Source: Marchantia polymorpha subsp. ruderalis (Eukaryota > Streptophyta > Marchantiopsida > Marchantiales > Marchantiaceae). From it: a stretch of DNA of 64,000 bases. Below the pieces are notes generated by a model. That model had not been told where the DNA came from, did no database searches, and saw only the letters and a list, made by a program, of their open reading frames with translations. How positions within the stretch are numbered: position 1 is the first letter of the stretch; every line of letters begins with the position of its first letter. Made by a program: the position numbers and the translations under genes. This document shows positions 9,174 to 17,800 of the stretch, piece after piece. The stretch lies in contig AP031356.1 of assembly GCA_037833965.1 (NCBI GenBank), forward strand, positions 20,730,501 to 20,794,500, given 5' to 3'.

Positions 9174-11894
9174 CTATCTACCACTCGCAGCATCTGCGCG
9201 AAACCAAACTACTCTACTGCACTCAGCAGATCCGGTGCTGCGCCTCCTGCGCGCCGGACTGCTCCGCGTACTATCTCTACCTTGCCAGTCTTCCGACCGG
9301 CTGCGTAACCCCAGGCGTCGGAGTGCTGCAGTGACTTCCGACTGCAAGTGCGCCATAGTGTCGCGCGCACCCGACAAGAAAGTTTCTAATTTTCTTGCCA
9401 CTCGCCGCCGACTCCGACTGTCACCTTCCGTCAATGCCGCCGCCCGAAGCTCGAACTCCCGGAGTGTAACCCTCTCTTGAGCTGCCACCTCCCAATGGGT
9501 GTATCCGTTTAGACAACGAGTCACCCGTGCCGCCAACTCTCCTCGTGCCCTGCAGCTGCTCTCCACCTCTGCCAGCTGCATTTCTAAATCCGCACGTTGT
9601 GTCCTCAAATCCGAGCACTCGGTTTGCAAGTTGCACAACAACTCCTCATCCTCCTTCCGGGCTCTTTGACTTTCCTCTAAGGCGCGCGTCTGGCGCGCAA
9701 GCTCGGCTGCTAGGACTTCGTTCTGTCTCCGCTCCTCCTGCAGTTCCGACTCGATCTTTGCCCGTATTAGTTCGGCCTCCGCCTGACTCTTCGTCGCCGC
9801 ATCCTCCTTCTGCTGCTGCAAGGCTTGGTACAGCTTCTGGGTGACCGCCAGGTGTTGTCGGAGGGCGGTGTTCCTATCCACATATACTCCGCATCTAGAG
9901 GCCCACCTTGCCACCTTGCTCCTCGTCCTTCGCCTGATTGTCTCCACATAAGACTGCGGTTTTAAGGCACTTGCGTATTTGGATGTCTTGCGATCCAGAT
10001 ATCGCAGGAGTGGAACTATCTGTTCGCACAGCACCCCTGTTGGCGTTTTCTGCACCGAATCCTCTTCTTGCTCTTCCGAGCTCGTCTCATCCTCAGTCTC
10101 GAGGATCTCAGTCGCCACTGAATCCCTTGGCGACTCCCTGGAACTGTGGCGCGCAGCAGCTTCTGCTGCGACTGCTGCTCCACTGCCTGCTAAAATATCC
10201 AGGGCAGTGGGAGATCCCACTGCTTGAGCCCCTGTTCCGGCTCGATCTTCGGTTTGTGAAGGGGTCGACGCCGCAGTGACTTTTGTCACTCTTGCACCGC
10301 CCGCTTCTGCTGCCTGTCCTTCCGGCGCAATCTGCGCGGAAGGTGTCCTTGCTGAAGGTGCGTCCGCCGAAGGCGTCCGCACACTGGTCGTTGGCCCCAT
10401 CCGTCTCGCAGTCGGCGAATCCGGCTGACTCTCTGTTGTCCGACTCGCAGTCGGCCGACCAGCAGTTGTCCGACTGGGAGTCGGATACACCCTGCGCGTC
10501 TTGACTCCACTTGGCCTGCTTGTTGGGGGCGTTCTTCCAGAAGTGCCTTCCGCCGAAGACGACCCTCTGAGGATTGTTGGCTCGTCAGCCAAACTCTCTT
10601 CCGTTTCCGGCCTGCTGTCCGGTTCAACGCGCCGTTCAGTTGGCCTTCCTTCCGTCTGTCGACCTTCAGTCATCCGACTCGCAGTCGGCCGGCTGTCAGT
10701 CCGTCCATCTCCTCCCGAAGGCCGTGGTGCCTTCTGTGCAGAGGTTTCTGCCGTCTTCCCTAGAACCTGAGCGATTATCTCTTCCTGTGTGAGATTCCGC
10801 CGGGTCGGAGTTCGCCTGGTCTCCTCAGTAACAGTTGGCATCCTGCGTGCCCTCTGTTTTGGTTGACTATGAGGCTCGGGGGTGGGCCGACCACGAGTCG
10901 GCGCAGCTGGTACTTCCGGCTGCCTGTCCTCAGGTCTCTCATCCCACTTCCGCTTGCGCGGAATGCGCTCACTTCGACGTTCTTCTGCTGCTCTGGCTGG
11001 AGCCGGAGCCGGAGGCGTACTGGCAGGTTCCTCGTCCGGATCCGTGTCTACTTCGGCCTCCCTCGAATATCTACCTGGATAAGACCGGCTCAGCTGCGGA
11101 AACCGAGTTTTCTCAGCATTCGTCAAACATCCCATCGCCCGGTAAAACACGATTAAGTAAGGCGATAGATGATTGAGCGTTCCTCCCCTCTCTTCTTGCG
11201 CATGTTGGCGCGTCACCTTCCACAGGAGCCGTGCCCAATGCACCGGAGCTCCTGACAACACTAGCTCCACGAACTCTACCTGCCAACCATGCATGTAAGC
11301 GGTCTTGGTCGGCTGCAATATCTGCAGCAATGCTGTCGCGACATTTCTCCGCAATCGATCCTTGTAATCCCGAGTCCGGAAACCGTTCTTGGGATGTCTG
11401 GCCACTTTGAAGAGCTCATTGTAAGAGACTTCTTCCTCCTGGGACACCTTCACGCTATCGGCCTCGAAGAGGAGATCCCCTTCCTCGCCGGCACACCTGC
11501 CCAACACCTGCGCCCAATTGCAAATTTCCCATCTCTCTGGGTGTGGGCGAAATCCGCGAGAAGGCTTGTGTCTCTCTTGCAGATACTCGCGCACCATCTC
11601 CGGACACGTCCAATTCCACCCCCAGAGGAGAAAATCGAGCTTCAGCCTCGTCAGCACATCTTGAAATGCGCGTAGACCGATCTGCGGCACCCTGAGTGGA
11701 GACACTCGCAGTTGGGGAACCTTCGACATTGCGTTGCCTGCACACACAAACGTTCTTTCGCTCACTCTCTCACAATCGCCACTGCGCGTCGGCCACTCAA
11801 GCACTGACTGCTCACTCTCTCTGCGCTCGTTCAAGATCGCTACTCCCAATTCTTTCGAGGTCCGCCAAGATCCTTGTGCAACTCGTCTCCGCAC
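9174..11894 (-). CDS. LTR-encoded protein, family 2 (906 aa), unknown function
   Basis: An intact frame inside U3 of the 5' LTR. Residues ~62-283 form the conserved domain (KLDFLLWGWN, MVREYL, LGRCAG, RTRDYKDR, a GWQVEFVE segment, GGTLNHLSP, then an EVDTDPDEEP end). Residues ~290-590 are Pro/Arg/Ser/Thr-rich and probably disordered. They include PTASR motifs encoded by CCGACTGCGAGTCGG palindromes. An EQIVPLLRYLDRK block, a long heptad-rich coiled coil (~660-800) and a conserved C-terminal block (GYTHWEVAAQERVTLREFELRAA) follow. An in-frame Met at residue 56 (11,729-11,727) aligns with the start region of family 1 and of G, where the upstream frame is broken, so it is an alternative start. I recognise no family. 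A distant tie to 'putative plant transposon protein' domains is only a guess. Confidence 0.8.
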   Translation of the reverse strand: MRRRVAQGSWRTSKELGVAILNERRESEQSVLEWPTRSGDCERVSERTFVCAGNAMSKVPQLRVSPLRVPQIGLRAFQDVLTRLKLDFLLWGWNWTCPEMVREYLQERHKPSRGFRPHPERWEICNWAQVLGRCAGEEGDLLFEADSVKVSQEEEVSYNELFKVARHPKNGFRTRDYKDRLRRNVATALLQILQPTKTAYMHGWQVEFVELVLSGAPVHWARLLWKVTRQHAQEERGGTLNHLSPYLIVFYRAMGCLTNAEKTRFPQLSRSYPGRYSREAEVDTDPDEEPASTPPAPAPARAAEERRSERIPRKRKWDERPEDRQPEVPAAPTRGRPTPEPHSQPKQRARRMPTVTEETRRTPTRRNLTQEEIIAQVLGKTAETSAQKAPRPSGGDGRTDSRPTASRMTEGRQTEGRPTERRVEPDSRPETEESLADEPTILRGSSSAEGTSGRTPPTSRPSGVKTRRVYPTPSRTTAGRPTASRTTESQPDSPTARRMGPTTSVRTPSADAPSARTPSAQIAPEGQAAEAGGARVTKVTAASTPSQTEDRAGTGAQAVGSPTALDILAGSGAAVAAEAAARHSSRESPRDSVATEILETEDETSSEEQEEDSVQKTPTGVLCEQIVPLLRYLDRKTSKYASALKPQSYVETIRRRTRSKVARWASRCGVYVDRNTALRQHLAVTQKLYQALQQQKEDAATKSQAEAELIRAKIESELQEERRQNEVLAAELARQTRALEESQRARKEDEELLCNLQTECSDLRTQRADLEMQLAEVESSCRARGELAARVTRCLNGYTHWEVAAQERVTLREFELRAAALTEGDSRSRRRVARKLETFLSGARDTMAHLQSEVTAALRRLGLRSRSEDWQGRDSTRSSPARRRRSTGSAECSRVVWFRADAASGR

Positions 11895-12634
11895 TCTCTA
11901 CTCTCACTGCAGGTCGCTCCGCCCTTGCGCGTAATCTTGGAACTGGAAATTGCAAAGTCAAGAATGAGAGAATGAGACTGGAGCGCAGTCTTTTCTTCTC
12001 CGATTTCAAGAACGTCCAACGTTCTTACTGGTTGCAACGTACGCAGCCGGCTATACGGCTTAACGGTTCGCCCTTTGCATGCGCGAATTCACGTCTCCGC
12101 CTTGCGCGCATTCGCATGCTTAAACGTTGAATTCTCCCGCCGCCGCCACCTTCCGGACTCGAGTCCGCTGCAGGGTATACGTCGGCCCTGTTGTCTTTTC
12201 CTAACCCGCCCTTCTCCGGAGGCGTGTCGCCGCTGGTGCGTTCATTATCCGTCGGCGCCTTGCTGGAGGCGCACATCCAGCCGGAGCGAATTACGCCGGC
12301 GCGCAGTCGTACCGCCTATTTTGTCCTTTATGCCTCGTCCGTTGCTGCCAGCGCATATCCGTCAGCGCAACTCGTGCCAGCGCATCCGGCCGTCAGCGCC
12401 ACGTCGGAGGCGTACATCCGACCGGCGCTTTCCTTCCATGAACAGCCGCCAAAGGCGCTTCCGACTCTGAGTTGGTTTCCTCCTGTGAGCGCGTGATTCC
12501 GCCGAAGGCGCATCGCCGAGGGCGTACGGGAATCCTTTCCGGCTGTGAACCCTAGCGCGAACGGCGCATGTCCGGCTACGAGTTTTCCGACGCTCATAAC
12601 TTCTCCATTCCTGATCCATCTCCGGCGCTCTTGG

Positions 12635-12650
12635 GCTCGTTAGAACGAGC
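12635..12650. promoter_or_regulatory. Conserved 16-bp near-palindrome in LTR E
   Basis: GCTCGTTAGAACGAGC: two 7-bp arms around a 2-base centre, in the 5' third of U3. Equivalent sites are at 15,728-15,743 (C), 36,653-36,668 (L), 37,896-37,911 (G, one mismatch) and 8,632-8,647 (F). It may be a protein-binding site. Confidence 0.5.
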
Positions 12651-13079
12651 GTCCCGAGCTCTTTCTAATGCAACTTCAACCAACTGGATCTACCGTGTAT
12701 CCCGATTGTTATGAAGGTTTTCCCTTTCCGCGCTAGCGGCGCTTCGCCGAAGGCGCACTCATGGTCGGATGCCTTTAGAGGTCCGGGCCCTTCTCCTGAC
12801 GTCTTTAGCAAAACCTCCTCCTGAGGTGTCTGCGCCGGAAGCGTAGCTTCCTTGTACGCTAGAGGCGCGTGAGTAGAGACACCTCAAAAAGAAGTCTTTG
12901 CCGAAGGCGCCGAAGACGTTGGCGTTGGTACATCCGACTACGTGATTCTTTGTGCCCTCGTGACGATCTCATCAATCCACTCTATTTAGCGTACCCTTCT
13001 CTAGCTACAAACACTGCTTTGGTACTAGTTTTCTAAAATTGTTTAAATTCTGCAAAAAAACAAAAAGTGTGTTACCACA

Positions 13080-13942
13080 ATATGCAAGGAATTTTTGCAG
13101 TTCTCACCGCATTGATAAGAGATAACAATCTTTAGATATTTTCTTAAGTGCATTGGCTAAAAGTCGTATTCTGGAATTAAAAATCCTTATCTCTGGAGTA
13201 AGCTAAAAAATAAGCCAGCTAGTCTATATTGTAGAATTTTTCATATCATATTAGACAATAATAGCCTAGAGTTTGTCTAAAGCTACCAACAATCTTGGAT
13301 CAGATTTGTTGACTTCAGTTATATCTTTTGCAATCCTTGACGCACTCTGAATTAACTTACCCATTGCTAGTATGCCTTGACTTCCATTTTCAAATTTGAT
13401 AAACTTTATGCAATTTTTTTGTTTGTACGATGGCAAGAGATAGCGGAACATGATGCATACTGTCAATCCATACGGAAAGCATTTCTTCAATCTCATTGAT
13501 ATAATAACCAACAGAGAATAATGCCAATGGAGTCTTCTCTTTAGCTTCACCCTTGTTCCGCATCTTTCTTACAGCTCCTTCACTAGCATTCTATTCATGC
13601 GCTAGAGTCACTTTACTGGAAGAATTTGTCTTCCTCGTTGGGATTCATTGATGAATTATTCTTCAAGGTTTTTTGACATTGCAATTGAACCAGAAGATTA
13701 CCCACTTATATTTCTAAAGGACTCATCTACCGGCTATGTATGCAAAATCCTTCCAAGTTCAATTGCGTAATTAGGAGTAAAACTCGGCAAGGTAAGGTAA
13801 CCTTTTGGGGCTACCCAGTAAAAGTATAAAAGTTGGAGGTTTGGGTTTTAGTAAGGTAAGGGTTAATGTAAAGGTAGAGCTAATTGGATTACCCGGTAAA
13901 TGTCGAATAATCCTCGAATTCGCGAGAACAAAAAACGCGGAC
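13080..13942. other. Host DNA between element E and LTR D
   Basis: A+T-richer sequence unlike the retroelements. A 94-codon open frame on the minus strand (13,266-13,550) has no recognisable domain, and I do not call it a gene. A 14-bp inverted-repeat end at 13,782-13,795 pairs with 30,794-30,807 on the other side of LTR D. Nothing else is recognisable. Confidence 0.6.
13782..13795 (+). repeat. Left arm of a possible ~1-kb TIR element split by D
   Basis: ACTCGGCAAGGTAA here is the exact reverse complement of 30,794-30,807. With LTR D removed, the arms lie ~1.0 kb apart, and both are followed inward by GGTAA-rich sequence, including TTACCCGGTAAA motifs near 13,890 and 30,780. I found no matching target duplication outside the arms and no transposase. 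Confidence 0.35.
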
Positions 13943-14379
13943 TGTGGTACCCCACTTTTGGTATTTTTGAGGGAATTAAAACATTTTTGGAAAACTGTAC
14001 CGCGGCAGTTGTGTAAATAGCCTTCGGTGCATCAAAACAGAGTGAAATCGGAAGATCGCAGAGATTCTCGAGAGAACTCGTAGAATCCAGGAGTGGAGTG
14101 CAACTTCGGGGACGGACACCACCCTCCATGCGGGCTCTGAAGGTATAACCCCTTCGACGCAAGGCGCAAAATCCGCCTTCGGCGCTAGAGGAATCCTTCA
14201 GAACTTGGTCAATTCCCGAACGCCTTGACTTGGTTAGGGTTTTGTTGGAAAGAGCTCGATGCGCTGATTCTAACGAGCCCAAGAAGGCCACAAACGGATG
14301 AGTACTCCGGGAGTTATGAAGGTCGCAAGATACTGAGCTTTCCGCCTACGAGTAGGCGAGGAAAGTTTGTCCTATGCGC

Positions 14380-14900
14380 GGACGAAGGCAGTTCGCCTAC
14401 GCATAGGCGAAATAGGGTTTGACGTGGGCGCGATGTCTGCCGCGAATGTTGCCTACGCGTAGGCGAGGAAACCTCTGCCCAGGCGGACGAGCGAAGTTCG
14501 CCTACGCAAAGGCGCTTCGGCGTCGGCGAGAAATCCGCCTTCGACCCTAGAAATGCGCCTTCGGGGGTAGAAAGTGTACGGCGTTTTCCGCGCCAGCGCA
14601 GCAGCGCGGACGGGCGAGGAACCACCGGAGTAGTAAAATCCGTACGGACTGTACGGACGGAATGGATGGATGCGCCTTCGGTCGGACGGAGTTACGGCGG
14701 CGAGAGCGCCGACGGAGAGACAAGAAATGGACAGACTGGACGGAGCCTGTTGACCGCGGTCAACGCCTTCGGCGCCAGCACAGCAGCGCGGACGGAATTT
14801 GCCTACGCGTAGGCGAGCGCCTACGCACAGGCGGAGAAAGTTCCACGCTGGCGGAGACTCCGCCGGGGATTCCGCCTACGCAGAAGGGAGTTCAACTTTT
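14380..14900. repeat. Palindrome-rich section of LTR D, GCCTACGCGTAGGC type
   Basis: Multiple short inverted repeats built on CGCCTACGC(A/G)(T/C)AGGCG and CGCCTTCGGCG. The homologous sections of B, C, I and J use a different core (GCCTGTGCACAGGC). A two-unit run of CCGTACGGACTGTACGGAC lies near 14,638-14,660. Confidence 0.7.
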
Positions 14901-15171
14901 GTCCGATGCGCGGACGATCGCCTTCGGCGGAGGGGGATTGGCCGAGGAGTGGTACGAACGAGTGTAGCGCGGAAGGCGAGAAATCCGCCTTCGGCCCTAC
15001 GCACCCATGTCCGCGGCGTAGTACGCTAGCGGAGTTCAACTTTGCCAATCCGAGCGTGTGAGTTAAATCGGCGTCGGCAGAGCGTGAAGCCGCGCGTGAG
15101 AGTGGAGACCGTTTTAGCACAAAGCCGGCGCGGCCATCAAGTGATTCGACCCTCATGACCAAGAGCCGACC

Positions 15172-15391
15172 ATGACCTTCGACCAGGAGACGGAGGGCGC
15201 CCCATTCTTGAATTCGCGATTTCATTTTCTAGTGCGAGCTGCGCGCGTCCACCTGCTAGCTGTTAAACATTCCAGACATCGCCGCACGGAGGATTACTTG
15301 TTGATTGAGAGAGAATTGAGTGCGCGCGATTTGGAATTGAGTGAGATTAGAGTTTGCAGAGGGAGCAAGGAGCTCGAGCGGAGCAGAGGGG
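15172..15391 (+). pseudogene. LTR ORF of D, 5' fragment
   Basis: Begins MTFDQE..., like the other family 1 proteins, and continues 73 codons until LTR C interrupts it. The frame resumes after 26,114. Around the junction D is one base shorter than I, so the two pieces are out of phase and the copy was probably already broken. Confidence 0.8.
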
Positions 15392-15839
15392 TGTGGTACC
15401 CCACTTTTGGCAATTTTGAGGAAATTAAAACATTTTTGGAAAACTGTACCCTGGCAGCATTGTAAATAGCCTTCGGTACATCAAAACGGAGTGAATCCGG
15501 AAGATCGCGGGGATTCTCGAGGGATCTTGTAGAATCTAGGATTTGGGGTGCAGCAGTAAGGACAGGCACCACCCTCCCTGCGAGCTCTGCAGTTAGGACC
15601 CCTACGACGCAAGGCGCAAAACCCGCCTTCGGAGGTTGCGTCCGCGGCGGTAGGGAAATCCTCCATATTTAGGTCAACCCTCGGGCGCCTTGACCGAGTT
15701 AGGGTCTCGTTGGAAAGAGCTCGCGACGCTCGTTCCAACGAGCCCAAGAACGCTTGGAACGGATGAGGACTTAGGGAGTTATCACTATTGGAAGATACGG
15801 AGACGGTCGCCTTCGGCGGAAGGAGTTCGCCACCGGCGG

Positions 15840-16360
15840 GAATTCCGCCTACGCGGAAGGGGAATCAAGTTTTGTCCTATGCGCGGACGAAGGCGTTCGC
15901 CTGTGCACAGGCGAAGTAGGGTTTGGGGAGGCGCGAAGTCCGCCTACGCACAGGCGTTCGCCTGTGCACAGGCGCTTCGGCGTCGGCGGGAAATCCGCCT
16001 TGGGCCCTAGAAATGCGCCTTGTGAGGTAGAAAGTGTACGGCGCCTTCTGCGCCAGCGCAGCGCCGCGTACGGCGGAAGAGCTGCCAGAGTAATCAAATC
16101 TGTACGGGCCATGCGGACGGGACGGGTGGATGCGCTCTTGGACGGACGGAGTTGCGGCGGCGGAAGCGCCGACGAAGAGACAAGAAACGGACAGGCTGGA
16201 CGGAGACGGCTGACCACGGTCAACGCCTTCCGCGCCAGCGCGACGCCGCGCACGGAATTCGCCTGCGCACAGGCGAGCGCCTGTGCACAGGAGGATGAAG
16301 TTCCGCGCCGGCGGAGAATCCGCCGAGGAGTCTGCCTGCGCACAGGCAGGAGTTGAACTT
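15840..16360. repeat. Palindrome-rich section of LTR C, GCCTGTGCACAGGC type
   Basis: At least six copies of CGCCTGTGCACAGGCG or near variants (CGCCTGCGCACAGGCG), several back to back, mixed with GCCTTCGGC and GCGCCAGCGC inverted repeats. Transcripts would be strongly hairpin-forming. B, I and J carry the same array at the same place in the LTR. Confidence 0.75.
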
Positions 16361-16634
16361 TTGTCCGACATGCGGACACACGCGTCAAGGCAGAGGGGGA
16401 TTGGCCGAGGGGCGGTACGAACAAGTTTACCGCGCAAGGCGGAAAACTCGCCTTCGGCGCTACGCCCCCATGTCCGCGGGGTAATACGCTCGCGGAGTTC
16501 AAATCCGCCAATTCGAGCGTGAGAGTTTAATCGGCGACGGCGGAGCGTGAAGCCGCGCGTGAGAGCGGAGACCGTTCCAGCGTAGAGCCGGCGCGGCCAT
16601 CAAGTGAGACGTTCTCCACGAGCAAGAGTCGACC

Positions 16635-16792
16635 ATGACCTTCGACCAGGCGGCGGAGAACGTCCCATTCTTGAATTCGCGATTCCAATCTCTTGTGCGC
16701 GCTGCGCGCATCCATCTGCTGGCTGCTAAACATTCTCGATGTCGCCGCACAGGAGATTTCTTGTTGATTGAGGGAGAAGTGAATGCGCGTGA
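16635..16792 (+). pseudogene. LTR ORF of C, 5' fragment (disrupted by B)
   Basis: ATGACCTTCGACC starts the frame just after a gccgacc-like leader shared by B, D, I, J and K. After 158 bases LTR B interrupts it at the cgtga duplication. Together with 22,153-25,102 it makes 3,108 bases (1,036 codons including stop) in one phase, so the ORF was intact until B landed. Confidence 0.85.
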
Positions 16793-17735
16793 TGTAATAA
16801 CCCACTAAAGGCTAAAACTGCAATATAGTGGTAGAAAGGTCGAACCCACAGGGACAGAGGAACACACAGGGTACAAAGTGTCACGTTTTAACAGACTATT
16901 GAGGAGTTTGAATTCTCAGGCAACTGTCACTCCCAGAAATACTGCAAGTGTCCACTCGGAGCGCACTCGGAGATCGCACAGTGCAGCGTAACACACACAC
17001 ACACACACCTGAAACTATAGAAACACAACCCAGAGATCCGTTAGGACCTCTACTTCAAGATTTCAGGGGGAAAGTCTCTCACGAGCACACTCGGCAAAGC
17101 TGCGGGCAGTGACTTCCAACTCCGGCTTTTACAACGCTTCCACTAGCTTGCTGCTAGTGTAGGAAACCCGGTTTGGACTACCTACCTCGGATCGAAGTCA
17201 CTCAGACGCGGTGAACAACACTCTCAACTCACAAAACGCGCAGAGAACACAGGTCCACACTGAAGGACTCACTGTGAAACATTCCAGTAACACAACAACA
17301 GTCTATTGAAGAGTTTGATTTCTCAGGCACTTGTCATTCCCAGAAATACTACAGGGGTTACCCTCAAGGCACCTGCTGCAGCGTAACCTGAATTTACAAC
17401 CAAGGCTTACACGAAGTAGCAAAACTTCACTTTGGCATTCAGGGGAAAAATCCCAAAGGAGTACAATCAGGAACAAACACTCGAAGGTGTAGGGGCGAAA
17501 CTATTCAAGTATCTAACTAGTCACTGGCTCTGAGCATCGGCAGTCACCCGCAGGTGCAGTTCCGAACTACTCAAGTCTCTAACCAATGTACTAGCTCTGA
17601 ACATTCGGCCGAAGGCCTTCAGCTACAAAATGCGGAACGCTAAGTTGTAACTCCTCGTGCGTGGTGACAGAACTCAAGGACACAAACACGCAAAGGAAAT
17701 GGGTTCCTGATCTGCACTTCTGATGGGAAAGAACC

Positions 17736-17766
17736 CCAGGCAAAACGCCTGGAACTATTTTATACC
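17736..17766 (-). promoter_or_regulatory. LTR core promoter of B: TATA box and hairpin
   Basis: GGTATAAAATA (17,766-17,756, minus) is followed by CCAGGC-GTTTT-GCCTGG (17,752-17,736). Confidence 0.7.
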
Positions 17767-17800
17767 TTCTAAGTCCTAACTAACACTACACTGCACTACG

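Larger units (their letters stand above)
1..13079 (-). mobile_element. Element E: Ty3/gypsy LTR retrotransposon, cut by the left window edge
   Basis: In element order this holds the 5' LTR (13,079 down to 5,762), the PBS, gag-pro, and pol running off the window at base 1. The 3' LTR lies outside. The right boundary is TACCACA on the plus strand (TGTGGTA on the element strand), followed by apparently unrelated host DNA beginning atatg at 13,080, the candidate target-site duplication; its partner is outside the window. Once insertion F and one duplicated 5-mer are removed, the 5' LTR is 4,866 bp, exactly the length of solo LTR G. The coding part is intact wherever it is visible, so this is the best candidate here for a coding-competent copy. 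Assignment to Ty3/gypsy rests on the domain order protease, RT, RNase H, integrase and on the protein motifs. Confidence 0.93.
5762..13079 (-). repeat. 5' LTR of element E (family 2), carrying an ORF and split by insertion F
   Basis: On the element strand the LTR starts TGTGGTAACACAC at 13,079 and ends GGTTATTACA at 5,762. It consists of a 5' section (about 13,079-11,900), the LTR ORF (11,894-9,174), a TATA box with hairpin (9,141-9,112), and R-U5. R-U5 includes a (CA)n tract near 6,000 and a two-copy imperfect repeat around the motif TCAGAGC...AGAGACTTGA. F (6,485-8,931) interrupts R. Without F and one 5-bp duplication the length is 4,866 bp, identical to solo LTR G. Confidence 0.9.

Noticed and set aside
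13266-13550. 94-codon minus-strand ORF as a gene
   Set aside because: No domain recognised and no regulatory signals; possibly a fragment of a decayed gene, but unsupported.
15840-16360. Rho-independent terminators or bacterial REP elements suggested by the many GC palindromes
   Set aside because: The context is a plant retrotransposon LTR, and palindromes recur inside coding sequence and without T runs.
16820-16850. tRNA-like B box (ggttcgacc) in R-U5
   Set aside because: No A box at a suitable distance and no cloverleaf; it is part of the conserved LTR end.
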